This document shows, piece by piece, positions 1-7,710 of a DNA stretch of 64,000 nucleotides. Under the pieces are notes generated by a model, which saw only the letters and a program-made list of their open reading frames with translations, was not told where the DNA came from and did no database searches. Each line of letters starts with the position of its first letter. Within the stretch, counting starts at the first letter, position 1. The position numbers and the translations under genes are program-made. The stretch comes from Halobacillus litoralis (GTDB lineage Bacteria > Bacillota > Bacilli > Bacillales > Halobacillaceae), in contig NZ_JAIVKN010000001.1 of assembly GCF_020524025.1 (NCBI RefSeq), positions 682,001 to 746,000 on the forward strand, read 5' to 3'.

Positions 1-845
1 ATATCCCTGCATTATCGAGGCAGAATCCAGAGGATCTTGCTGTTGCGATCCATTATTTGGACGGGGACACAGTAGAAGCGGGGGAGACAGAAGCCTTGTT
101 TACACTACAAAGTATATCCAAGGTGATATCTTTAGCCCTTGCCTTAATGGACAATGGAGAAAGTTATGTATTTGATCGTGTAGGCATGGAGCCGACTGGC
201 GATCCTTTCCACTCCATTTACCGACTTGAGCAGATTCCTTCGAAACCATTAAACCCAATGATCAACGCTGGTGCCTTAGCTGTAACGAACATGATTCACG
301 GTGACACACCAGATGAAAAAGTCGGACGCCTGCTGAGTTTTATTCATGAACTTACGGATGATCCCACCATCCGCTATAACGAGGAGGTAGCCACATCCGA
401 ATTTGAAACGGCCTTCTTGAACCGTTCGCTTCTTTTTTATATGAAGCAGCATAAAATTGTAACAGGCAGCGTCGAAGAGACCTTGGATGCCTACACGAAG
501 CAGTGTGCGATTGAAGTGAATGTCTGCCAGCTGGCAAGAATCGGTGCTCTGTTTGCTAATGGTGGGAAAGACATCGCATCCGGAAGAAGAATTATCCCTA
601 AACACCTGGCCCGCATCTGTAAAACCTTTATGGTTACATGCGGCATGTATGATGCTTCAGGATCATTCGCGATTAAAGTGGGCATTCCGGCTAAAAGCGG
701 CGTCTCCGGTTCCGTCCTTGCTTCATTGAATGATTTCGGTGGAATCGCTGTCTACGGACCAAGTCTTGACGAAAAGGGAAATAGTGTAGTTGGATTAAAA
801 TTACTGGAGACCTTGTCCAATCGCTATGACCTTTCCATTTTTTAA
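1..845 (+). CDS. glsA: Glutaminase, 5'-truncated by window edge
   Basis: Hydrolyses L-glutamine to glutamate and ammonia in the cytoplasm. It belongs to the serine-dependent, beta-lactamase-fold glutaminase family (YbgJ/YlaM type). The reading frame is open from base 3, so the start lies outside the window and about 280 residues are visible, against about 309 in B. subtilis; roughly 30 N-terminal residues are missing. The SxxK nucleophile motif is visible as SISK, followed by the family-typical VGMEPTGDPF and NPMINAGAL stretches, and the C-terminus carries KSGVSGS. It sits 84 bp upstream of ylaN on the same strand, as ylaM does in B. subtilis. Family assignment is secure. Confidence 0.95.
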   Translation, partial: IPALSRQNPEDLAVAIHYLDGDTVEAGETEALFTLQSISKVISLALALMDNGESYVFDRVGMEPTGDPFHSIYRLEQIPSKPLNPMINAGALAVTNMIHGDTPDEKVGRLLSFIHELTDDPTIRYNEEVATSEFETAFLNRSLLFYMKQHKIVTGSVEETLDAYTKQCAIEVNVCQLARIGALFANGGKDIASGRRIIPKHLARICKTFMVTCGMYDASGSFAIKVGIPAKSGVSGSVLASLNDFGGIAVYGPSLDEKGNSVVGLKLLETLSNRYDLSIF

Positions 846-929
846 GCATGTTTAATTCCAATGTTGCAATTTTCACTCCAAAACGATAAGATAATGAAAA
901 GAAAGACTTGTGTAATGGAGGGGATTTTG

Positions 930-1211
930 ATGTTGTCTGATGTGGCTGTGGATCATCGGGAAAAAGCCTATGCCCTTCTAAAAGCTGACGCTGATAAAAT
1001 ATTAAGACTTATAAAAGTACAGATGGACAACCTGACTATGCCTCAGTGTCCTCTTTACGAAGAAGTTTTAGATACACAGATGTTTGGATTATCCCGTGAA
1101 ATCCATTTTGCGGCCCGCTTAAACTTGATCAGCCATGAAGAAGGTAAAGAATTATTAGATGACTTGGAAAAACAATTGAATGTTTTACATGAGGCTGCAC
1201 AAAAGTCTTAA
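930..1211 (+). CDS. ylaN: YlaN family protein (iron/Fur-linked)
   Basis: A 93-residue cytoplasmic helical protein almost identical to B. subtilis YlaN through [17 protein letters not shown] and the following [18 protein letters not shown]. In Firmicutes YlaN has been linked to iron homeostasis, as an Fe(II)-binding partner of Fur; that is family knowledge, not visible here. I chose the ATG at 930 because GGAGGGG lies just upstream and it gives exactly the family length. A longer frame opens at 861 but lacks a ribosome-binding site. A strong terminator follows at once. In B. subtilis ftsW follows ylaN; here it does not. Confidence 0.95.
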   Translation: MLSDVAVDHREKAYALLKADADKILRLIKVQMDNLTMPQCPLYEEVLDTQMFGLSREIHFAARLNLISHEEGKELLDDLEKQLNVLHEAAQKS

Positions 1212-1218
1212 TATAAAG

Positions 1219-1257
1219 CTCAAATTACGGCAGGAACTGTTGTGATTTGAGTTTTTT
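1219..1257 (+). terminator. Intrinsic terminator after ylaN
   Basis: CTCAAATTAC pairs with GTGATTTGAG (one G-T pair), followed directly by six T residues. It closes the glsA-ylaN unit. Confidence 0.8.
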
Positions 1258-1547
1258 AATGGTTGAACTCGGTGGAAGCTCCTGATTTGCAGGGCTTCTT
1301 CTTTTTTTGCTGGTTATATGCATTTTTTTACTTATTTATGAAAATAATTCATTTGTTAGTGAGCATACTTAAGGCTCTGCAATCCTTCTCCGTACCTTTA
1401 CAATAATCGATAATTCGGGGGAAAAGAGCTCCCAAAATGTTTTCTATTGGGCGAATTGTCAAATAAGAAGGAATTTTGAGATAAGATGAAGAACTATAGT
1501 TTACAGTACGTCCATTTAAAACATAGTCGAAAACAGGGAGTGGGAGT
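1258..1547. other. ylaN-pycA intergenic region; ftsW absent
   Basis: About 290 bp with no convincing gene. A second hairpin-like stretch (GAAGC..CCTG against CAGG..GCTTC, 1275-1298) is followed by a T-rich run and may be a back-up terminator. The pycA promoter must lie here; the best candidate is TTGTCA at 1456 with a poor -10. B. subtilis carries ftsW at this position. A minus-strand frame overlapping the pycA start is a shadow. Confidence 0.5.
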
Positions 1548-4500
1548 ATGTCAGAAGTGAAGAAGATTAACAAAGTATTAGTTGCGAACCGCGGTGAAAT
1601 CGCTATCAGAGTATTTCGTGCATGTACCGAATTAAATATCCGCACGGTTGCTATTTATTCTCAGGAAGATACAGGATCTTATCATCGTTACAAAGCAGAT
1701 GAAGCTTATTTGGTAGGAGAAGGCAAAAAACCAATTGATGCGTATCTGGATATAGAAAGAATCATTGAAGTTGCCAAAAGTGTCGATGTTGATGCCATTC
1801 ATCCAGGGTATGGGTTCTTATCAGAAAATATTCACTTTGCCCGTCGTTGTGAAGAAGAGGGACTCACATTCATTGGACCGACAAGTGAGCACTTAAATAT
1901 GTTTGGAGATAAAGTCAAAGCAAGAGATCAGGCGGTTAAAGCGGATATACCTGTTATCCCGGGCAGTGACGGACCGGTAAGCGGTGTTCAGGAAATTCGT
2001 GAGTTTGGTGAGAACCATGGCTATCCATTGATGATTAAAGCGGCCATGGGAGGCGGCGGAAGAGGAATGCGTGTTGTCAGGAGTGCAGAAACGCTTGAAG
2101 AGTCTTATGACAGGGCTCGTTCTGAGGCGCGTGCAGCCTTTGGTAGTGATGAGGTTTATGTAGAAAAACTGATCGAAGAACCGAAGCATATTGAAGTTCA
2201 GATTCTTGGAGATCGAGAAGGAAACATTGTCCACCTTTATGAGCGGGACTGCTCGGTCCAGCGACGCCACCAGAAGGTTGTTGAAGTGGCACCAAGCGTA
2301 AGCCTTCCAGATCAATTAAGGGAAGACATCTGTCAGGCAGCGGTAAAATTAATGGAAAATGTTCAATACATTAATGCAGGAACGGTAGAATTCCTTGTTA
2401 CTGGTGATCATTTTTACTTTATTGAAGTAAACCCTCGTGTTCAGGTCGAGCATACCATTACAGAAATGATTACAGGCGTTGATATCGTACAGTCGCAAAT
2501 TCTTGTAGCCGAAGGATATGGCTTACATAGTGAAACGATTGCCATTCCGCAGCAGGAGGAAATCCGTACGCATGGCTATGCGATCCAGTCGAGAGTGACA
2601 ACAGAGGATCCACTTAACAATTTCATGCCGGATACCGGGAAAATTATGGCCTATCGTTCAGGTGGAGGATTTGGTGTCCGTCTTGATGCAGGGAACGGTT
2701 TTCAGGGGGCTGTCATTTCTCCTTACTATGACTCTCTCTTAGTTAAACTATCTACTTGGGCTCTCAGTTTTGATCAAGCGGCTCATAAGATGCTTCGAAA
2801 CCTTAAAGAGTTCCGTATCCGTGGAATTAAAACAAACATTCCTTTCTTGGAAAATGTGGTCCAGCATAGTCAATTCCTTTCCGGAGAATACAATACAATG
2901 TTTATTGACCGCTCTCCAGAGCTGTTTGTTTTTCCGAAACGAAAGGACCGCGGGACGAAAATGCTTTCCTACATTGCTGATCGCACAATCAATGGGTTTG
3001 AAGGCTATGGAAATAGGAAGAAACCAGTATACTCCAAGCCAAGGATTCCAAGCATTAAATATTCTGAGCCTATCCCGGATGGGACGAAGCAGATCCTGGA
3101 TGAGCGTGGACCTGAAGGACTGGCTGAATGGCTGAAGGAAAGAAAAGAAGTCCTGCTTACAGATACGACGTTCCGTGATGCACACCAGTCTTTACTGGCT
3201 ACGAGAGTCCGTACAAAAGATTTAGAAAATATCGCAGAACCTACAGCCAGACTCCTGCCTGAACTGTTTTCAATGGAAATGTGGGGAGGAGCCACGTTTG
3301 ATGTGTCCTATCGTTTTCTTAACGAAGACCCTTGGGAGCGGTTATTAAAGCTTAGGAAAAAGTCCCCGAACGTACTGTTCCAAATGCTGCTTCGAGCTTC
3401 CAATGCAGTGGGATATAAAAACTACCCGGACAATTTGATCAAGGAATTCGTTGAAAAGAGTGCTGCAGCAGGCATTGATGTCTTCCGGATCTTTGACAGT
3501 CTTAACTGGGTGGAAGGGATGAAGCTGACCATTGAGGCTGTAAGGGAAAGTGGGAAAGTAGCAGAGGCTGCTATGTGTTACACGGGAGATATCCTGGATG
3601 AAACACGCCCGAAGTATGACCTTGCGTATTACACAAATCTTGCTAAAGAACTGGAAGCTGCCGGCGCGCACATTTTAGGTATTAAAGACATGGCTGGTCT
3701 ACTGAAACCAGAAGCTGCGTTTCAATTGATTTCTACGTTAAAAGAGACAGTGAATATTCCCATTCATCTGCACACCCACGACACGAGTGGAAATGGCTTG
3801 TTTACTTACGCCAAAGCAATTGAAGCCGGGGTCGATGTTGTCGATGTTGCTGTAGGTTCGATGGCCGGTTTAACATCCCAGCCAAGTGCCAACAGTCTTT
3901 ACTACGCTTTAGAGGGAAGTGAACGTAAACCGAACCTCGATATTGAAGCGTATGAGAAACTGGGTCATTTTTGGGAAGATACAAGAAAATATTACAATGA
4001 TTTTGAAAGCGGCATGATTGCTCCACACACAGAAGTGTATGAGCATGAGATGCCGGGCGGGCAGTACAGTAACCTTCAGCAGCAGGCCAAAGCGGTCGGA
4101 CTGGGACAGCGATGGGGAGAAGTGAAGGAGATGTACAGAAGAGTTAACGACATGTTTGGAGATATCGTTAAGGTGACGCCTTCATCCAAAATCGTAGGAG
4201 ATATGGCTCTTTATATGGTGCAGAATGATTTAAATGAAGATGATATCTATGAAAAAGGAGACTCTATTGACTTTCCGGATAGTGTTGTACAATTTTTCCA
4301 AGGGTATCTAGGAAAGCCTTATGGTGGTTTTCCAGCAGAATTGCAGCGCATTATACTGAAAGGTCGTGAGCCTATCCAGGTTCGTCCTGGTGAGCTCTTA
4401 GAACCTGTTGATTTTACAGACCTTAAAGAAACGTTGTTCCATGCGCTGGACAGACAAGTGACGAGCTTTGATATGATCAGCTATGCTTTGTATCCAAAGG

Positions 4501-4991
4501 TCTTTATGGATCACCATAAATTCCGCGAACAGTATGGAGATATGTCTGTTCTCGATACACCGACATTCTTCTATGGGATGAGGCTTGGGGAAGAGATTGA
4601 AGTAGATATTGAGCAGGGGAAAACGTTGATTGTAAAACTGGTGTCTGTCGGTGAGCCTCAAGTGGATGGTACGCGTACGCTCTATTTTGAGTTGAACGGT
4701 CAGCCGCGTGAAGTAGTCGTTAAAGATGAGAACGTAAAAGCATCGGTTCAAGAACGCCCGAAAGCAGATAAGACAAACAGCAGGCATATTGGTGCCACTA
4801 TGCCTGGAACGGTGATTAAAGTGTTATCAACTAAAGGTGAAAAAGTGAAAAAAGGAGATCACTTAATGATTACCGAGGCGATGAAGATGGAGACAACGGT
4901 CCAGGCTCCATTTGAAGGGGTCATTAAAAACATTTATGTAGAAAATAATGAAGCGATTCACGTGGGTGATCTGCTTATTGAATTTGAATAA
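1548..4991 (+). CDS. pycA: Pyruvate carboxylase
   Basis: Biotin-dependent, ATP-driven carboxylation of pyruvate to oxaloacetate (anaplerosis), a cytoplasmic tetramer. The 1147 residues match the family's full length. Domain order: biotin carboxylase N-domain (about 5-120), ATP-grasp (about 120-330, glycine-rich AAMGGGGRGMRVV), biotin carboxylase C-domain (about 340-455), HMGL-like carboxyltransferase (about 535-800, starting TDTTFRDAHQSLLATR), conserved carboxylase domain (about 830-1030), and a biotinyl domain ending the protein with EAMKMET, the biotinylated lysine being about K1113. Start ATG has GGGAG a few bases upstream. Monocistronic between terminators. Confidence 0.98.
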   Translation: MSEVKKINKVLVANRGEIAIRVFRACTELNIRTVAIYSQEDTGSYHRYKADEAYLVGEGKKPIDAYLDIERIIEVAKSVDVDAIHPGYGFLSENIHFARRCEEEGLTFIGPTSEHLNMFGDKVKARDQAVKADIPVIPGSDGPVSGVQEIREFGENHGYPLMIKAAMGGGGRGMRVVRSAETLEESYDRARSEARAAFGSDEVYVEKLIEEPKHIEVQILGDREGNIVHLYERDCSVQRRHQKVVEVAPSVSLPDQLREDICQAAVKLMENVQYINAGTVEFLVTGDHFYFIEVNPRVQVEHTITEMITGVDIVQSQILVAEGYGLHSETIAIPQQEEIRTHGYAIQSRVTTEDPLNNFMPDTGKIMAYRSGGGFGVRLDAGNGFQGAVISPYYDSLLVKLSTWALSFDQAAHKMLRNLKEFRIRGIKTNIPFLENVVQHSQFLSGEYNTMFIDRSPELFVFPKRKDRGTKMLSYIADRTINGFEGYGNRKKPVYSKPRIPSIKYSEPIPDGTKQILDERGPEGLAEWLKERKEVLLTDTTFRDAHQSLLATRVRTKDLENIAEPTARLLPELFSMEMWGGATFDVSYRFLNEDPWERLLKLRKKSPNVLFQMLLRASNAVGYKNYPDNLIKEFVEKSAAAGIDVFRIFDSLNWVEGMKLTIEAVRESGKVAEAAMCYTGDILDETRPKYDLAYYTNLAKELEAAGAHILGIKDMAGLLKPEAAFQLISTLKETVNIPIHLHTHDTSGNGLFTYAKAIEAGVDVVDVAVGSMAGLTSQPSANSLYYALEGSERKPNLDIEAYEKLGHFWEDTRKYYNDFESGMIAPHTEVYEHEMPGGQYSNLQQQAKAVGLGQRWGEVKEMYRRVNDMFGDIVKVTPSSKIVGDMALYMVQNDLNEDDIYEKGDSIDFPDSVVQFFQGYLGKPYGGFPAELQRIILKGREPIQVRPGELLEPVDFTDLKETLFHALDRQVTSFDMISYALYPKVFMDHHKFREQYGDMSVLDTPTFFYGMRLGEEIEVDIEQGKTLIVKLVSVGEPQVDGTRTLYFELNGQPREVVVKDENVKASVQERPKADKTNSRHIGATMPGTVIKVLSTKGEKVKKGDHLMITEAMKMETTVQAPFEGVIKNIYVENNEAIHVGDLLIEFE

Positions 4992-5420
4992 GCATAGGTC
5001 TGAATAGAACAGCATAATCCCGTCCACTGTCATCAGGGGCAGTGAACGTAAAAGATGATTCAGAAAATAGAAGTTTAATACAGGGTTCTGACAGTGAAAA
5101 CGAGCAGACCTCTAAAATTGAAATACTGAAAATAACGTCCAGGGCACTGCCTGCTGGACGTTATTTTTTTCTTGCGTAGAGAATTACCGGTGTCTCGATG
5201 GTAAAACCATGATCTATGGTTTTTTTATAAAAATTTTCGTGTTTCCAAAGAACCTGCATGATTTAAAAGACTTGAATGAATTTCCAGGAAAACTTGCAAA
5301 AAGAGCATGGGTTTGCTAGAAATATAAGGAATGCTCTTCTTGTATTTGTCTTTTTGTCATGATTCTCAAACGAAGCGTTAAAAATCCTTCAGATGGTTGA
5401 TACTAGGGAGTGAGAGCGTT
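4992..5420. other. pycA-ctaB intergenic region; ctaA absent
   Basis: No gene is visible. The first part (4996-5111) contains nested inverted repeats described in the findings, then the pycA terminator, then AT-rich DNA leading into the ctaB promoter. In B. subtilis a divergent ctaA (heme A synthase) occupies this position; no CtaA-like reading frame exists here on either strand. Confidence 0.55.
5131..5171 (+). terminator. Intrinsic terminator after pycA
   Basis: A 12-bp perfect stem AATAACGTCCAG / CTGGACGTTATT with an 11-nt loop, followed by a run of T. It lies 140 bp after the pycA stop. Confidence 0.85.
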
Positions 5421-5438
5421 TCACAAAGTTGTCACAAA
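5421..5438 (+). promoter_or_regulatory. Putative ResD-type direct repeats upstream of ctaB
   Basis: TCACAAA occurs at 5421-5427 and again at 5432-5438, exactly 11 bp apart, one helical turn. Its complement TTTGTGA resembles ResD-controlled sites described in Bacillus respiratory promoters. The pair sits about 60-75 bp upstream of the predicted ctaB transcription start, suitable for an activator. Sequence repeat seen; regulator identity inferred. Confidence 0.35.
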
Positions 5439-5461
5439 TTAATAAAATTGTCCACTTTAAA

Positions 5462-5490
5462 TAGATAGAAGAACAATTACATGATACAAT
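5462..5490 (+). promoter_or_regulatory. Predicted ctaB operon promoter (extended -10)
   Basis: TGATACAAT at 5482-5490 is an extended -10 element. A weak -35 (TAGATA, 5462-5467) sits 17 bp upstream. A weak -35 is what an activator-dependent promoter would show. Confidence 0.5.
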
Positions 5491-5600
5491 TATTCTGATG
5501 TTTCTTGTCATAGATCAAGATACAAAGTTGGAAACAGTTCTCCTATAGCGTCTCGTACGCACAGAAAAATGGGAGAAGGTAGAAGGAGGAAGATAATACG

Positions 5601-6536
5601 ATGGACAATCCAAGAACAGTCGAGTCTGCTTCTACAGAAATGATCCGTACGAATACCCAGGAAACTACTTTGTTAGCTGATATAAAAAGTTTAATCAAAG
5701 TTGGTATTATTAATTCTAATTTGATTACTACATTCGCAGGGTTCTGGCTCGCTTTGCACTTCACCGGAACTTCATTTTTTGATCAGTGGGCGACTTTTCT
5801 GCTGACAATGGCGGGAACCGCCTTGGTTATTGCAGGCGGCTGTATAATCAATAATTGGTTTGATCGGGATATTGACCCGATTATGTCACGGACAAAAAAT
5901 CGTCCGACGGTGACAGGTACAATGTCTCTGTCATTCGTGAGGAATTTGGGTATTGGGATTTCGATCCTGGGCTTTGTCACCCTGCTCTTTACTACATGGC
6001 AGGCTGCCGTGTGGGGTGCCTTTGGGTGGTTCGTCTATGTTGTTCTTTACACAATGTGGTCGAAGCGCAAATACACCATTAATACGGTTGTCGGAAGCTT
6101 TTCAGGAGCTGTTCCGCCGCTTATCGGCTGGTCAGCGATCGATCCGGGCCTTCAGCTCGAAGCAGTGATTCTTTTCTTAATTATGTTCATCTGGCAGACG
6201 CCGCACTTCCTGGCGCTTGCTATGAAAAAGAAAGATGAATATAAGGCCGCTGGTATCCCCATGCTACCGGTAGTCCACGGGTTCCGCATGACAAAAAGAC
6301 AAATTGTCGTTTATGTTGCATGCTTACTCCCGTTGCCTATATATCTAGCTTCACTTGGCAGTGTTTTTCTTGTAACAGCTTTTCTACTATCCTTTGGCTG
6401 GCTTGCCCTCGGGATTGCCGGTTTCTTTATGAAGGATGATTACAAATGGGCGACATGGATGTTCATTTATTCATTGAACTATCTGACCATTATGTTCTTT
6501 ATGATGGTAATCGTCACTTTGCCGTTCCCTTTTTAA
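5601..6536 (+). CDS. ctaB: Protoheme IX farnesyltransferase (heme O synthase)
   Basis: UbiA-family membrane prenyltransferase that farnesylates heme B to heme O, the precursor of heme A for the caa3 oxidase encoded downstream. 311 residues with about nine membrane segments. The first aspartate-rich motif is clear as NNWFDRDIDPIMSRTKNRP. The second polar loop around KKKDEYKAAGIPMLP is also present. A strong AAGGAGGAAG precedes the ATG. First gene of ctaBCDEF. The partner heme A synthase gene ctaA is not adjacent, unlike in B. subtilis. Confidence 0.97.
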   Translation: MDNPRTVESASTEMIRTNTQETTLLADIKSLIKVGIINSNLITTFAGFWLALHFTGTSFFDQWATFLLTMAGTALVIAGGCIINNWFDRDIDPIMSRTKNRPTVTGTMSLSFVRNLGIGISILGFVTLLFTTWQAAVWGAFGWFVYVVLYTMWSKRKYTINTVVGSFSGAVPPLIGWSAIDPGLQLEAVILFLIMFIWQTPHFLALAMKKKDEYKAAGIPMLPVVHGFRMTKRQIVVYVACLLPLPIYLASLGSVFLVTAFLLSFGWLALGIAGFFMKDDYKWATWMFIYSLNYLTIMFFMMVIVTLPFPF

Positions 6537-6540
6537 CGTA

Positions 6541-6566
6541 CTGACCCCTTCATCGGGGTCAGTTCT
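6541..6566 (+). terminator. Hairpin between ctaB and ctaC
   Basis: CTGACCCC / GGGGTCAG, 8 bp, loop of 6, followed by TTCTT. The T-run is short, so it probably gives partial termination or mRNA processing within the cta operon. Confidence 0.45.
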
Positions 6567-6607
6567 TAAATAAAAAAAGTATCACAAGAGAAAGAGAGGT
6601 ATCACTC

Positions 6608-7672
6608 ATGAGAGGTTGGATGGGAAGAATTCGTTCCTTATTTCTTTTTGGTGCTTTGACCATGCTTCTTGCCGGCTGCGGTATAGAAAATGTCAGTGCA
6701 TTAAAGCCAAAAGGATACGGGTCGGAGCTATTATTTGATCTTATGATGATCAGTATTGCGATAATGATTTTCGTATTCGTCATCGTTATGGCAATCTACA
6801 CATTCGTTCTTATTCGCTATCGCGAAAAGAAAGGACAGGAGCACATCGTTCCTAAACAGACGGAAGGTAATAAAGCATTGGAAGTGATCTGGACAGTCAT
6901 TCCAATTATATTACTGCTTGTTCTAGCCATTCCTACGGTTCAAGCTACTTTCGATCTGGCTGATCAATCTTCACAAGATGAAGAGGGTGTCATAACCATT
7001 GATGTCACAGGAAACCAGTATTGGTGGCAGTTTACATATGCCGACCAGGAGATTGCTACAAGTCAGGAGCTCTACATCCCGACAAATGAAAGGGTATACT
7101 TAAACATGAAAGCTAGTGATGTTATTCATTCATTCTGGGTACCATCTATTTCAGGTAAAATGGATACCATTCCTGGTGAAAACATCAACACAATGTACTT
7201 AGAAGCTTATGAAGAAGGCACTTACGAAGGGTTCTGCGCTGAATTATGTGGTCCTTCTCACTCCCTGATGTACTTCAAGGTTGTGGCTGTCAGCCCTGAT
7301 AAATACGATCAGTGGGTAGAAGATATGCAGAACGTAGATCCGGAGGCCGCTCCTGAAACCGCTTCCGCCCAAGAAGGGCAGGAATTGTTCAATAACAACT
7401 GTATGAGTTGTCATGCGATTGGCGGAGCGTCAGCTGGTGTAGGACCGAACTTAGCGAATTTTGGAAACCGTACGAAGATTGCGGGGATTCTGGAACCAAC
7501 TAAGGAAAATTTGAAAGACTGGATTGTCCACCCAGATGAAATTAAGCCAGGGAACCAGATGCCTGTAGAACTTGTAACAAGAGAAGAAGCAGATAAAATT
7601 GCAGATTACCTTTTACAATTGCAGCATTCTGAAATTGGACAGGATGTTCCTAGTATTGGCGCAAGTGAATAA
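6608..7672 (+). CDS. ctaC: Cytochrome caa3 oxidase subunit II with fused cytochrome c
   Basis: Electron-entry subunit of the terminal oxidase, a membrane lipoprotein facing outside. 354 residues. A lipoprotein signal ends in LAGC (about residues 20-23). Two transmembrane helices follow, then the cupredoxin CuA domain with CAELCGPSHSLM (cysteines about 210 and 214), and a C-terminal cytochrome c domain with CMSCH heme attachment at about 265-269 and an axial methionine in GNQMP. The fused heme c makes this caa3 rather than aa3. 71 bp downstream of ctaB and 38 bp upstream of ctaD. Confidence 0.98.
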   Translation: MRGWMGRIRSLFLFGALTMLLAGCGIENVSALKPKGYGSELLFDLMMISIAIMIFVFVIVMAIYTFVLIRYREKKGQEHIVPKQTEGNKALEVIWTVIPIILLLVLAIPTVQATFDLADQSSQDEEGVITIDVTGNQYWWQFTYADQEIATSQELYIPTNERVYLNMKASDVIHSFWVPSISGKMDTIPGENINTMYLEAYEEGTYEGFCAELCGPSHSLMYFKVVAVSPDKYDQWVEDMQNVDPEAAPETASAQEGQELFNNNCMSCHAIGGASAGVGPNLANFGNRTKIAGILEPTKENLKDWIVHPDEIKPGNQMPVELVTREEADKIADYLLQLQHSEIGQDVPSIGASE

Positions 7673-7710
7673 TGAATGATAAGAAAGAGGTTGAAAAGGG
7701 AGGTTAAAGC

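Noticed and set aside
1349-1645. 98-codon minus-strand frame overlapping the pycA start
   Set aside because: Overlaps a certain gene, no homology recognised and no ribosome-binding site.
5413-5427. CcpA cre site (TGAGAGCGTTTCA)
   Set aside because: Half-sites are offset by one base and several consensus positions fail.
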